Shown piece by piece: positions 35,601 through 49,104 of a DNA stretch of 64,000 nucleotides (its first letter is position 1; each line of letters begins with the position of its first letter). Under the pieces are notes generated by a model. The model searched no databases, was not told the DNA's origin, and saw only the letters and a program-made list of their open reading frames with translations. This DNA is from Trileptium ribeirensis (lineage: Eukaryota > Nematoda > Enoplea > Enoplida > Thoracostomopsidae). Made by a program: the position numbers and the translations under genes. Location: the NCBI GenBank assembly GCA_030248225.1, contig JASANE010018377.1:19351-83350 (forward strand), written 5' to 3'.

Positions 35601-36999
35601 CACTATAATTTCTTTTAAACTCCCCGTAAGCTAAAGCTTTTAAGTAAAGCCATAAATTTTATTATTTCAAAATGATTCCAAATCCTGTCGATGAATGTCC
35701 ACAGTAACTCTATAGCGTGTGGACCAAAATCTATCAAACTTATTATGATTGTTCTTTACTGTGACCTATGAAATTCAGCACAAAATTTCAATGAAAGCCA
35801 GATCATCCCCCACCTCAGTCTACTTGGGGTACGATTTTTTTAGGCTAGTATTCTAAGAATTATTACTTTGTAACACTAACTTTCTAAGTTTCTTCTACAC
35901 GTAATTAAAATGTACCGTAAAACACTTAGTACAACATTCGTGACATCAAAAAACTCATATGTTACTTAGACAACATATACACAATTACATAATGTTAAAC
36001 CAACAGTTATTTGGGGAATTTTTTGGCTACCTCCTGGCTTACCCCGTTCTTGCACCCCATTCCTAACATGCCTCCTTAATCCGACGGAACTTGGACATTA
36101 TATTATTATATATGACAATGTTTTAGTACATCGTAAAACAATCTGGGATTTGCATATAATTCTTCATTCCTTTCTAATGTCACAGGAACTTTGAAAAATA
36201 CATTTTGCGTTATATAACACCAGTAAATTAGTATAAAACATGTATACGTCATGATACGATTGATAAAACTGTTTTAAGCATAATTGGTAAAGGCTTGAAT
36301 GGGCTCACAGTAGTAAAAAATCAATGTGAAGTCATGCAGGAAAATATATAAAATAGACTTTCCTTATCTGTTTGTCTAAACTCGGTATTCGTTCAGTAAA
36401 ACTTTTTGAGTGACAAGGTGTCAAAGTAATTATTTTATGGTTCAATAATCTGTAATTTTTAGGTGACAATATCTGCGGGTTTAGAAATTTAATCTCCATC
36501 TGCACTGTCCGGTGGCCCAGCTTGGTTTTATTGTCTCGTGCATGTTTCAAGCTACAAATCTTCGAGTTTGCTTTATAATAAATATATTTTACCATTGGGA
36601 ATTAATGTAATGGACTTGCTTTAGTATTTTATATTGCATTTGTTCCAGCAATTATTACTGTTTAGCCATAACAGTGGCCACGTGTGATTGAGGTAACAAT
36701 ATTATTAGCTTTTATTTAGACGTTGCACCTACAATGGTAATACCTTATTTAAAATATAACCTACTGCACAAAAATTAACTTTTGCAGGCCGATATAAGAT
36801 CGATCAGAATACCGTTGGCAATAGGTCTGGTTTGAATATTCGGACTATTCAATTTGCAACGAAGAAAGCAATCGGATGTTTGATTTTATAGGGAATTCAA
36901 TACTCTGGACTTTTGGGGATGTCCGACTGTTGTTACGAATAGCGTTGAACTCTGACGCTTAATTCAACGTGCCGCTTAATTGAAATAACTGCTTCAAAT
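32646..36999. other. AT-rich, no gene recognised
   Basis: Frames are short and unrecognised, including the 84-codon frame at 33,456-33,710. No array or RNA gene was seen. It could be intronic or intergenic. Confidence 0.45.
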
Positions 37000-39900
37000 C
37001 ACTCGAATATTTCTCTCAGATGACCTCTATGTTCTAATAATATCAATATATATACCGCTATACACAAATAATTCCCGTCTACTTATTTTCAGCAATAAAA
37101 ATATGTGCGGGACTTAATACAATAATCAACGTTTAAGGATATGCTCTGGTGTTCAACAAAACACCATAAATAAAATTGACAAGCAAGATACGTACGTACA
37201 AAATCCACAACACAATATCTTCCGAACTATCAGACAGATGAGCGAAATATATACTCCGAAGTATCAGAAGATAGTAATTAACGAAAGTGATCACCAAATC
37301 AATGATACAAATAATGTTCTTTTAAAATATCGCAAAGAAATTTTAGAATCATCATCATGCCGCAGTATCTGTACATTTGCTTCTTTCACACAAAGTCTTT
37401 ATAACGCCTTAATTTTTACAAGCCGCGTTACTTTCCTCAATAATCGCCAACAATAGGATGCTGAGATGCTGCTATGGGAGTAATCATAAACAGAGATGCC
37501 TCTATGCCGTAATACAAATGAGCTAAAGTCCAAACTCTTTAACCCGCTAGGGAGCAAAAGTAACCTGTTTATACCACCACAAATTCGAAATCGCAATACA
37601 AGACTGACTTACAATAACCGCAGAACAAAGCATCAACGAAAAAACTAACTATCGCGCAACAATTCACGATTAACTGGAGCATACAGATAATCGCCGAACT
37701 ATGGGACTCACCAACTGACTACCGAACTCTATGATGGTAGAACTAAAATGAGGGCTCGAAGAGAACGCGCGCTGACTTAAATACCTAAGCTTCAACTAAC
37801 TTAAATGCTATCTCTAAGTTATTTCGAAATTCAGGCTACATTTTGAGTCTGAGAAACACTAGCCTAATAGAAAAATGTTTTGACTTATCTAGCCCTAATG
37901 GTAATGAAAGCAATACCAGTACGACATAAACTCGATGTCATAATACTTAATAATCGATCCAAACACAATATATGAATTATCCCAATTTCTAGTAATAACA
38001 ACTTATTTATAGCAACAACTTTAAAAATGCCAGTCAAAATCGATTTTCGACTAACGACCCATAAAGTTTTCTATTGAATTTGTTTAATAAAATTTCGAAT
38101 AAAGATATATAGAACTTCATCGATATAACATTCTTCATTCATATAAATCAATACATGTGTGTGTTTTTCTGGTAAATCCTGATAAACACATACATGCATC
38201 AATAAACAATATACTCTGATAAAACATCACAAAAGTGCTCATGCGAGCAAAAGAAAATTCTAAGAAGATACATATATACAGGTCTATATTTTAGATATAT
38301 GTCATGTCGTATATGTTAAGAAAACGACGAGTTTATATATACATATATAAAAATTACCACTGAATATTAATCGATTAGAGACCAACCGGGCTTATATAAC
38401 CGCAGCCTAATTACAGGTGTGAAAAACATGTTGAAAAATATTTAATTATATATAAACTGATAAAGTCGACATGAGGTACCTGTGGTACTGTAGTTCAAAA
38501 GAATAATGCTAAGTTACGAATTTAAATTTAAACAACATTTGCAGCACAGTATGTGACGTAAAATTTTAAAAAGGCGTCTGATGAAATAATCTTATTAAGC
38601 GGGAATATATACATACGTTAATTATGTACAATAATTTAGCGTAGCGGTTGGAATTTACTAACTTCGCTTTTGAACACCATATCGAAGCATATACACAAAT
38701 ATGCCAGCAAATTATAGTATCATGTGTGCTTTAGGATTGCGCTGAAAAACGTTAATTTTAGAAAAATAGATTTAGAAAAACACGCCATAACCCTTCGACA
38801 ATATAAAAACTTCAATTTACACGTAGAAGCGAAGCACATATAGAGTCTATATAAAAACATAATTGCTCTTGCAATTATTCTACCTTCTCCAAACTCAAAT
38901 AATAACCGCTTGAGTGAAGATGGTATGGTGTTGCCTCTATACATATGTATTTGCGAGCATAGAATTCTTTAAATTTTGTTTAGATAAGTTCTTGGTATGT
39001 ATCACATCGTGAGATAAATGCTACATGCAGCATTCTAAGGAAAATGCCAAAATAATCATGCTGTAAACAATTTAAAATTTCTGGTTTTATTTTCAAAAAC
39101 CATACAAAATCATGTGATTCAAAACTAATTTATGGACAAAGCCTACTAGATAGCAGTTTTACTATTTAAGTGTTATATTATGACAACGCTGTCAACATTT
39201 TATTAATTGTCTCAGTCTTTGGATAACCATAAAAATAGACTCAAATTATATAAACTAATTGTAAAACTAGACTTATTCATAAATATAACGAATTATTATG
39301 TCCCCAAAAACTACGATATTGTGGTTGGAAAATTTTCTTGGTTTCAAAGAATCGAAGATACTAAAAAATTTTTTTCGAATATGTGCGAGTTACTTGCACT
39401 ACGCTTGCCTTCCTTTACTTTGACTCAACTCTGTTTGTCATGCCTCATTTAACACGTATCTGTAGCTATACCATCCGGAGAACACCTGCATCAAAGCGAA
39501 CTTGCGGTCGTACAATCCCCAGTGTCAGGCAATCATTGTTTCACACCCGACAGTTTGCTCGCCACTTTCCCCGTCGTCGTCCGTTTATCAGCCACGAAGG
39601 AATGTAGGCTCCGCCCATGCAACTCACCTATGTCGAGCTGATTTCGGACAGTTAACAAACCGGGTCTGTTGCCAGACCTAAGGCACCCTTACTAGGAGCA
39701 GCAAACGAACACCCTAGTGGTTCCAGCGACCCGACACTAAAGAGACATTAGATAAGTCCTCAATGACTCAGATATTGCGGGGCCGCATGCTATACGCGAA
39801 AAATAAAGCGTTGAACTCGAACCAAAATTGATTTTCAGAAAACGGCAAGGTAATGAAAGGTCTTTATGTCGTTTTTACTGGAAATATGACGAACTATAAA

Positions 39901-41141
39901 ACATTCGAAACGCAGTTACAGATTTTTAGAGCGGAAAATAGAAAATTTAGAATTTCTAATTTTTTGAGATAGTAAGTAATGAAACTGAAAAAATGTTTTA
40001 AAACGTTTGTTCAACTATTTAGATACTTTGAACTCAGTGGAACGTACCTCTATTGCTAAATTTTATATATTAATGTATGAAGTAAAGTGAACTCTGCCGT
40101 AAAAGTATGATTTGCAACTCAGAAAATATTCTAGCTATTAAAAATTGACAAAATTGAAAAATATGGCAATTTACGCATGCGTTATGTATTACGTATGAAT
40201 ATCGTTACAATATTACCAGTAGTTTTCTTACAAAAAGGGAGAAAAAGAACAGCTATCAAGGCGTATTAATGCGCCCAATAGTTTTAATCTTTTCGTAAAG
40301 ACGCTGCATTCTCAGCACTAAGATGCGGTCTATAGAACAATTTACTGAAAACTAGTTTTACTAAAACCTCTTAAGCATTTTTCATGGACTAACTACTAGT
40401 ATCACACCGTTATCAGGACAATATGTGTATACTTGTAGAAGGCTTTGATCTGTATGAGTATCTCCAGCAAAGAGTGTTAGATATGTTACAAAACGGACAT
40501 GTCTATAGTTGTCTATTTTATTAGTATATCCAAATAAAGAAAATTTTTAGCTCAGTTCCTTCTAACAACTGATACTAGTAAATCATATTATAATTAATGT
40601 TCACAAGGTCTAATTACTTAAATTAAACTATAACTACTGAGAGTGAACAAGATTGCGTACCTCCTCTAAACTCACCCGCTAGCAGCTACGGTGCATACAC
40701 ATCTAGTAGATAAAGCGATGCACTGGCATTTGATTCAACAGGTTGCAGCACCAGCCATCAGAGAATATTGTACCATCTATAACTTTACAGATAAAGTGGC
40801 GCAGCTTTCTAGAAGACGATAGAATATCTAAAATTTGATGCCTAATGAAATACTAATAATAAGTACTTCAGTGTAATGCTAGGAACACAACAGCTGATAT
40901 ATGTGACAAATCCAACATCCTCGCAAAGTAAAGTTGCACAAAACACAGTAAAACAAAGCACATGAACAAAGAAACCACCCGGAATGTAATTCGCCGAAGT
41001 CCAAAATATCATTGTCCGCTTAATGCTACTATACTCTCTAGTCGCTAAGTGTGCTGGTTTAAAATAGAACATTGACACACAAACAATAGCTAGTGGAAAC
41101 AATAATTCTATCGCTCTCTTGAGCAGCTTTGCGATTTTCTT
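37000..41141. other. AT-rich, no gene recognised
   Basis: Small inverted repeats only, for example TGGTGTT/AACACCA near 37,148-37,167 and a hairpin around 38,155-38,196 (CATGTGTGTGTTT with AAACACATACATG). 39,460-39,790 is locally GC-richer. The frame at 39,383-39,607 (Arg-rich) crosses it, without a recognisable domain. Confidence 0.45.
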
Positions 41142-41152
41142 CTATATATATA

Positions 41153-41224
<72 letters not shown>
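41142..41224. repeat. (TA)n microsatellite
   Basis: An alternating TA run, uninterrupted from about 41,155 to 41,224 and preceded by TCTATATATATAGAA. The true length is likely variable and hard to assemble. Confidence 0.97.
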
Positions 41225-41227
<3 letters not shown>

Positions 41228-42828
41228 GACTATATAAGTATGTATTATTCTTTTTTACACGTAAAGAACAACCACACCCATTGGATACAGGAAAATATAT
41301 AAACACGAACAATCACACACCATATATATACGTGAAGTGTAAGATTTGAGAATAACATGTACTTTCGGTTTCAGTCAAGACTGACACCGTCAATAATTTT
41401 AAGTAACCGGAACACTAACATCATATAAACATTATGGGATACAGTTATACTAAACATTGTTAAAATAGCCTCAAAAACTTTTCTTAGATTTGGAAACCCA
41501 ACGTTCACAGAAAGCATTTGGTTAAGAACGATATCAAGTACAACGATATTCGTACAGTTGATCAAACTTGCTACAGCACCGCATTAAACCTAAACCGTTA
41601 GGGTCTCTACTTCGTTCGCCGTGAACTACAAGCCTGGTACACTAGCTACTATGCTATTTAAGAACTGTTGCTTGGTGTATTAAGGAACATCGCAAAGCGC
41701 GCGACTAATAACGTACGACGGCAAAAACTGTTAGCCTATCGCTTTACAATGTATTTTGCATCAATTATGCGACACCTCGGGGATTATATTTAAAATTGTT
41801 ATTATTTTGCCTACGGAATTTCAAATATACATTGAAATGTTGTTGTGTGTAGATTTCAATTTGAGCTAACCAATTCAAAAGGTATAGCTTTCTAGACCGG
41901 AATTTAGACTCTGTCACGCAAAGAGGTTCACCTAACTCAACTATGAGCCAATCCAAACAAAAATAGCGCTTACCGCAGATCCTCATGTATGGAAAGCTGG
42001 AACTACTCAATATTCGTATCCGCAAATTATAACACACTTAAAACTCAGTGAACACCACTAACACGACGGTATCAGTCTTAATATCGAGCGAAATATGGCT
42101 TCTCATCATTCAGCATCACAAAAGAACAATTTTAAACTGGAGCAATTGTAGGAAACGTTTTCGGTGTATACCTTAATACTATTTCTCTCAAAAGTGGTAC
42201 CTTTTCCAAAATAATTTCGCTAGATTTGGTATTTATAGCGTAAAAATGATGGCCTGAAACGATGCTTAAAAAGTCTATGTGTAAGTGAGCCTTTAACTGA
42301 GTCCAACGTATGTTAAGATAAAACTCGAAGATTTTTAAATCCTGTTGAACTTTTTGAAATAACTATCGTATATCATACTAGTGACTGACTGGAACAACGA
42401 ATGGGATAGGTTCTATACTGGTTAATCGTTTAAAAGCTGCGTTTTAAAATACAGCAACATGGAACTATTAAAATTGAAGAGTAAAGCTAAATCAATCCTC
42501 CACTGAGAGCGTTGAGTTTAGGAACATCGCTTTATCTGCTAACCAGATCATCTGATGCATAACCATTAATCAGTTGAAGTCCAACCACTGTCCAATATGT
42601 GCTTGGTATATACAAACCATTACCTGCTGAACTTTCAACCTGGTTCTTTAATTATAATTGCGAAGATACAACAACAAAAACAAAATACTGTATTTGGAAA
42701 CAGAACTATTTTCCATGTTTTGTTCAATATCAAAATTCGGGGCGAAGCGTGCGAAGGTTCCACTAAAGGGTCCAAGGAACGGAGGAAAAACCGTGAAAAT
42801 TTCTTTTTTGCCTGGCTGTAGCCGCTAT
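41225..42828. other. No gene recognised
   Basis: Short frames only. The frame at 42,597-42,821 runs up to the edge of the 75-bp satellite and has no recognisable domain. Confidence 0.4.
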
Positions 42829-45305
42829 AATTTTTAGTTCATTTTATGATAAATAGATTTCTGCATTTTTGTTCGAAACGAAAATGATGACGATGTTCCC
42901 AATAATTTTTAGTTCATTTTATGATAAATAGATTTCTGCATTTTTGTTCGAAACGAAAATGATGACGATGTTCCCAATAATTTTTAGTTCATTTTATGAT
43001 AAATAGATTTCTGCATTTTTGTTCGAAACGAAAATGATGACGATGTTCCCAATAATTTTTAGTTCATTTTATGATAAATAGATTTCTGCATTTTTGTTCG
43101 AAACGAAAATGATGACGATGTTCCCAATAATTTTTAGTTCATTTTATGATAAATAGATTTTCTGCATTTTTGTTCGAAACGAAAAATGATGACGATGTTC
43201 CCAATAATTTTTAGTTCATTTTATGATAAATAGATTTTTGCATTTTTGTTCCAAACGATAATGATGACGATGTTCCCAATAATTTTTAGTTCATTTTATG
43301 ATAAATAGATTTCTGCATTTTTGTTCGAAACGAAAATGATGACGATGTTCCCAATAATTTTTAGTTCATTTTATGATAAATAGATTTCTGCATTTTTGTT
43401 CGAAACGAAAATGATGACGATGTTCCCAATAATTTTTAGTTCATTTTATGATAAATAGATTGCTGCATTTTTGTTCGAAACTAAAATTATGACATGTTCC
43501 CAATAATTTTTAGTTCATTTTATGATAAATAGATTTCTGCATTTTTGTTCGAAACGAAAATGATGACGATGTTCCCAATAATTTTTAGTTCATTTTATGA
43601 TAAATAGATTTCTGCATTTTTGTTCGAAACGAAAATGATGACGATGTTCCCAATAATTTTTAGTTCATTTTATGATAAATAGATTTCTGCATTTTTGTTC
43701 GAAACGAAAATGATGACGATGTTCCCAATAATTTTTAGTTCATTTTATGATAAATAGATTGCTGCATTTTTGTTCGAAACGAAAATGATGACGATGTTCC
43801 CAATAATTTTTAGTTCATTTTATGATAAATAGATTTCTGCATTTTTGTTCGAAACGAAAATGATGACGATGTTCCCAATAATTTTTAGTTCATTTTATGA
43901 TAAATAGATTGCTGCATTTTTGTTCGAAACGAAAATGATGACGATGTTCCCAATAATTTTTAGTTCATTTTATGATAAATAGATTTCTGCATTTTTGTTC
44001 GAAACGAAAATGATGACGATGTTCCCAATAATTTTTAGTTCATTTTATGATAAATAGATTGCTGCATTTTTGTTTCGAAACGAAAAAATGATGACGATGT
44101 TCCCAATAATTTTTAGTTCATTTTATGATAAATAGATTTCTGCATTTTTGTTCGAAACGAAGATGATGACGATGTTCCCAATAATTTTTAGTTCATTTTA
44201 TGATAAATATATTTTTGCATTTTTGTTCGAAACGAAAATTAATGACGATGTTCCCAATAATTTTTAGTTCATTTTATGATAAATAGATTTCTGCATTTTT
44301 GTTCGAAACGAAAATGATGACGATGTTCCCAATAATTTTTAGTTCATTTTATGATAAATAGATTTCTGCATTTTTGTTCGAAACGAAAATGATGACGATG
44401 TTCCCAATAATTTTTAGTTCATTTTATGATAAATAGATTTTGCATTTTTGTTGGAACGGAAAATGATTTCTATGTTCCCAATAATTTTTAGTTCATTTTA
44501 TGATAAATAGATTTCTGCATTTTTGTTCGAAACGAAAATGATGACGATGTTCCCAATAATTTTTAGTTCATTTTATGATAAATAGATTTCTGCATTTTTG
44601 TTCGAAACGAAAATGATGACGATGTTCCCAATAATTTTTAGTTCATTTTATGATAAATAGATTTCTGCATTTTTGTTCGAAACGAAAATGATGACGATTT
44701 TCCCAATAATTTTTAGTTCATTTTATGATAAATAGATTGCTGCATTTTTGTTCGAAACGAAAATGATGACGATGTTCCCAATAATTTTTAGTTCATTTTA
44801 TGATAAATAGATTTCTGCATTTTTGTTCGAAACGAAAATGATGACGATGTTCCCAATAATTTTTAGTTCATTTTATGATAAATAGATTTCTGCATTTTTG
44901 TTCGAAACGAAAATGATGACGATGTTCCCAATAATTTTTAGTTCATTTTATGATAAATAGATTTCTGCATTTTTGTTCGAAACGAAAATGATGACGATGT
45001 TCCCAATAATTTTTAGTTCATTTTATGATAAATAGATTGCTGCATTTTTGTTCGAAACGAAAATGATGACGATGTTCCCAATAATTTTTAGTTCATTTTA
45101 TGATAAATAGATTTCTGCATTTTTGTTCGAAACGAAAATGATGACGATGTTCCCAATAATTTTTAGTTCATTTTATGATCAATAGATTGCTGCATTTTGT
45201 TCGAAACGAAAATTATGACGATGTTCCCAATAATTTTTAGTTCATTTTATGATAAATAGATTTCTGCATTTTTGTTCGAAACGAAAATGATGACGATGTT
45301 CCCAT
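42829..45305. repeat. 75-bp satellite array, about 33 copies
   Basis: The unit begins AATAATTTTTAGTTCATTTT and ends GACGATGTTCCC. Unit starts at 42,901, 42,976, 43,051 and so on fix the period at 75 bp. Most units read AGATTTCTGC, but a recurring minority (units 9, 13, 15, 17, 26, 30, 32 by my count) read AGATTGCTGC. A few carry indels (near 43,155, 43,485, 44,075, 44,445, 45,195). Each unit carries TTCGAA. The first unit is partial and the array ends sharply at CCCATTATAATG. Confidence 0.98.
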
Positions 45306-46565
45306 TATAATGTGTTAGCCATTTTTTGAATTAATGCACAGTAGGATGACACAGAGATGGTATAAATTTGATATACCCTTTTATACAAGCAGTATGGTGT
45401 GTTTCGAACAGCGTTGAGGAAGCTTTTGGGTCACTCCTAAAGTCGATCCCGAATAGCTTGGTTCGAGCTCGGTATAAAAGTCACAAACCTGTTTGTAGCT
45501 TTCGCTAGTATGCTAAATAATTTTCGGATCGAACCAAGCTATTTTACAACCAAGTAAAATGAATATTTACGCCTGAACAATCTTTCAATACTGACCAATG
45601 AGTGGTACGATAACTATTCGCATATAAACGATAACTTAGTTACAAGTCCAATATGTATGTTTGTATTGTAATTATCTTCACTGCGTACCGTCTCAAAATT
45701 CCGAGCAGGGCTTTGGACTGAGCGTCGGGATATCGGCGGCCCGGAATGGTCCGAAACTTTCATCTCACGGTGTAAGTCCGGTCCGGCCTCATCAATAATG
45801 AGACTGGCCCAGCCTTTAAAAAGCAAGCTTACTGAAATAATTTAATCAGACAGCAGTATTAACGCATTTTACCGTAATTTACACACAGATAATATCATTA
45901 AAACTTCGGAGGGGCCGGATGTTATGCAGCGTTTGCGTTATATGTCTACCACAATGTGGAGGTTTTGTCCAAATGCAGCGTAACACCCTCAACAATATGG
46001 TGTGTAGGTACAGTGTGCGTTTACTATTAAAAACATTTTATATGGTATCCAGGACACCATTGACTTTTCTGTATGGACTTATCTGTGCGCTTAAATTTCA
46101 TTTAATGTTTTCGGTAAAGACTATTTTGCTGTTTTCGCGTTATTAAGATAGAATGTAGCGCAAATTTTTTCCAGGTACACTCATGGAAATCTATTAATGA
46201 AATGGTGTACGGGATACTATGAGCATGTTTGTCTAAATATCACTAAAATTTAATAATAAAATAATAAATAATAAATAATTAAATAAATTAAATAATTAAA
46301 TAAATAATAAAATTTCCCCACTTTTTGGCATTGTAATATTTGTGGGCGGATGGCAAATTCGCAAATCTTTAGAAATCACGATTATTTGAAAAATTTTGTA
46401 TATTCGGACTTAGCATGATATAATGAGTTCAACCTTACCAAATTTAGCCTCCCGCCGAACAATTTTTAAATTCTTTGATTTTTCGGCCCGATCAATCGAG
46501 GAGGCCTCAGCGTGTAAAAATTGAAAAAATTCTTCGGGCACGCTAAGATGGTTCCGCCTCCGGTG
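45306..46565. other. No gene; hairpin and A/T microsatellite
   Basis: AATAGCTTGGTTCGA (about 45,452) and TCGAACCAAGCTATT (about 45,530) form a perfect 15-bp inverted repeat with a loop of about 63 nt. GC-richer sequence lies at 45,690-45,820. 46,247-46,312 is an AATA/AAT-type microsatellite. The frame at 45,919-46,146 is unrecognised. Confidence 0.6.
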
Positions 46566-48240
46566 GCATTAATCTGCGTTATAAAATCTATGAAATAATA
46601 TATGTTGTTATCAAGAACGTACGTACAAATTAAAAAATTGTGAGTGCTCACTTTGCTCCGACTTTAGAGTTACATTCAAACACAGTTAATGCGAGACTAA
46701 ACTTTGTGTGCGTCCAGAAACAATCTTCTTTTTTCATTCCCAAAAAATTGGTAATAGAACATTTTTTGGCGAAACCGTATCCGTTCTCAAACGGCTTAGA
46801 AACATTTGCCTAACGAGTTTCGAAGCGTATGAATAATGTTATCGAACATTTTAATGAAATTATTTAGTTGTTGATTAACATATTTTTACAGAAATTTATT
46901 TGAGACTTGTCATTCGGGAACTGTATCACAGCCCACCTAAAATTTTGTTAGCGAACAAACATGCAGACTACCAGGTTGCGCAGCGCGTATCGATTGTTGT
47001 TTGCGAACATGAATGAGTTATGCCAGTACGATATTTAATCCAATTTAATTATAATGATGCAACGCGTTACTGTTCCAGAACAGACGACTCTGTTTTGTTG
47101 TTCGCGAAAGGAACTGCATTATGCGAGATTTAATTTGATTTAATTAGAAAATATTAAACGTAACTGTTCGCGAACAGAAGAGTGTGTTTTGTTGCTTCCG
47201 AACACTACTTTGATTACCAGGATGTAACTACTTATTACATTCGTTTTTGGTTAAGAACATTGTAACCCACCCATCATACTCAGACCAAGTGTTCGCGAAC
47301 ACAGTATATGTTGGTCTAGAAAATAGATTAACGTTTAATGTCAGATTTGTTATTATAAATCGTTGGTATTAAACTCAAAATTTTGTATTTTCTTTAGTGA
47401 TGTTGAATATTACTGTTCGCGAACTATTTCGTGGAAGGATATAACAGCGGTTTGCGAATATGATTTACCACCTCTACGACCAGTATTCTGTTTAGAGCAC
47501 CAAGCTAACTAGGTCGGTGGATTTCAAGAACGTTAACTATTGCTACGTTACGCTTTCGGCGTATTATTTACCATTTTGCTACGAATTAACAAAAGGAATA
47601 TTTTAGTTCGACTATAAAATTGAATATTGCAACACGAAATCGAAATCTGACGGAATATCGTTAGCGAAAAATCCATTGCAAAACCCTAGTTTGTATCATA
47701 ACAACGCATTGCGGTCACCGACCGCTTTTTGCAAAATAGGACTATGATTGGGCGTGTTTAAAATTTACTGGCGCATAAATAGTATTAATTTTATCTGCGT
47801 TATCTATTCTATTTAATGATATCTATTGTTATCAAGAACAATACTTACAAATTAAGAAAAAGTTGTCAGTGTTATTTTGTTCGATATCAATCAGTCTCAG
47901 ATTGTAGTGTTTTACATTGAAATACTGTTTAATTAGAATTAATTTTATTTATGTTATAAATTATATGCCATAATGTCTGTTGTTGTCAAGAACGTATATC
48001 CAAATTAAAAAGTTGCCGACGCTATCTGTCAGTCTTAGATTTTTGAGTTACATTGAACTACGTTTAAGTAGAATAAATTTTATCTTCATTATTAATTCCA
48101 TGCAGTGGCTTATGTTGCTAGTTGACAAAACAAAACAAGTTATTAAGGGTTATTTTTTGAATAACCTGTCAGTCTCACATGACTTAATTAAAATGACCGA
48201 GGAATTATATATTTCCAGTTTACAATAATTGACGACGTAT
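46566..48240. repeat. Degenerate ~130-155-bp tandem array split by a transposon
   Basis: Units share TTATC(T/A)GCGTTAT, TGTTATCAAGAAC, TACAAATTAA(A/G)AAA, CAGTCT(C/T)AGAT and TACATTGAA. One unit lies at 46,566-46,688, then the array resumes at 47,779 and continues to about 48,240. The 1.09-kb TIR element sits between. Removing it with one TAA restores a unit matching its neighbours. Confidence 0.75.
46689..47776 (-). mobile_element. 1.09-kb short copy of the TTA-target TIR element
   Basis: Ends: ATGCGAGACTAAAC at 46,689 and TTTACTGGCGCAT ending at 47,776. The flanking 3-bp duplication is TAA (46,687-46,689 and 47,776-47,778), with the shared base of the end counted in the duplication. It is inverted relative to 13.9-22.5 kb and aligns to that element's two ends only. 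Perfect GTTCGCGAAC palindromes occur at 47,166, 47,291 and 47,415, plus variants. It has no coding capacity. It is best read as a non-autonomous, MITE-like derivative or as the uninterrupted form of the family. Confidence 0.9.
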
Positions 48241-48855
48241 ATGTGAAGGCGTGAAATATTATATTTATCATTTTTTTAGCAAGTTTCAATTTTATAGGAT
48301 AAATTCAAATTTTAAGCCGCAAACAATTTTTATTTTAGCTACTGCAGCAATTATTATCACAAATTGTGCACCAACGGTGGGTCCTTTTGCGAAAAAAATG
48401 CTTTATATTGCAACAATATATTTGCTATGTGCTAATTGCTATTTGGTAACAAGGAATCACTTACCACGAAATTTGCAAAAATTTAAGCAGACATTCTAGA
48501 TTGTTATCTTTTGCTGAATAATGTTGGTCAATGGTAATAGCGTAAAATTCTAAGAGTCCATGTCACTTTTAGGGGCTGGCCGTTATATTGTTAGAAAAAC
48601 AAAAGAGTAGTTCTTTTGGGTTCTCGGTGACAGTAGACCCAAGAATTTGGCTCAGCATCGGATATAAAACTTAAACCTAAGCAAAACAGGCCACTTCCTT
48701 TCAAAAATATTAAAAATCTGAGTTATCGCATGTGATTGAGCACCTTGCTATGCTAACGTTGTTTCCTTGGATACAAATTAATAGAAAGCTGAATTTAAGG
48801 CCAAGTCTATTTATCTTTCAAAAATATTAATATTCAAAAGTTCGAGATGTGAAAA
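48241..48855. other. No gene recognised
   Basis: AT-rich. The frame at 48,251-48,499 has a hydrophobic middle (TIFILATAAIIITNCAPTVG) but no support for being coding. Confidence 0.35.
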
Positions 48856-49104
48856 TCACAGGAAATCATTATTTTTGATAAATATTGAGGGCTTCATGTT
48901 GAAAATATGATCCATTAATTGCCATTCTTCGAAGGTATTAACTACCGGAACATTTGCAGCTTGTTCTTTAACAAAATTTGCCGTATCAGTTTCCTGGCAC
49001 AGCCATCGCGAGTCTATAAATTTTTTTCTCGTTGCGTTTAACCAGGGAAGCCCGTGCGCGAAACAATCTGACCTATAATTAACTAGCAGTAACGCCTGGT
49101 TCAC
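48856..49104 (-). CDS. Possible coding exon of an unknown gene
   Basis: An 82-codon minus-strand frame of balanced, globular-looking composition, including WLNATRKKFIDSRWLCQETD and EEWQLMDHIFNMKPSIFI. Unlike most frames here it is not low-complexity and lies outside any repeat I found. On the minus strand it is preceded by TTTACCAG, an acceptable splice acceptor, right before its GTG, and a stop lies just upstream of that. It ends with TGA and would be a last exon. I recognise no family and found no partner exons. It may also be a fossil transposon piece. Confidence 0.28.
   Translation of the reverse strand: MNQALLLVNYRSDCFAHGLPWLNATRKKFIDSRWLCQETDTANFVKEQAANVPVVNTFEEWQLMDHIFNMKPSIFIKNNDFL

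Noticed and set aside
45690..45820. TIR-like GC-rich element
   Set aside because: Strings such as CAGGGCTTTGGACTG and GGCCCAGCC suggest ends, but no consistent inverted pair or target duplication could be established.
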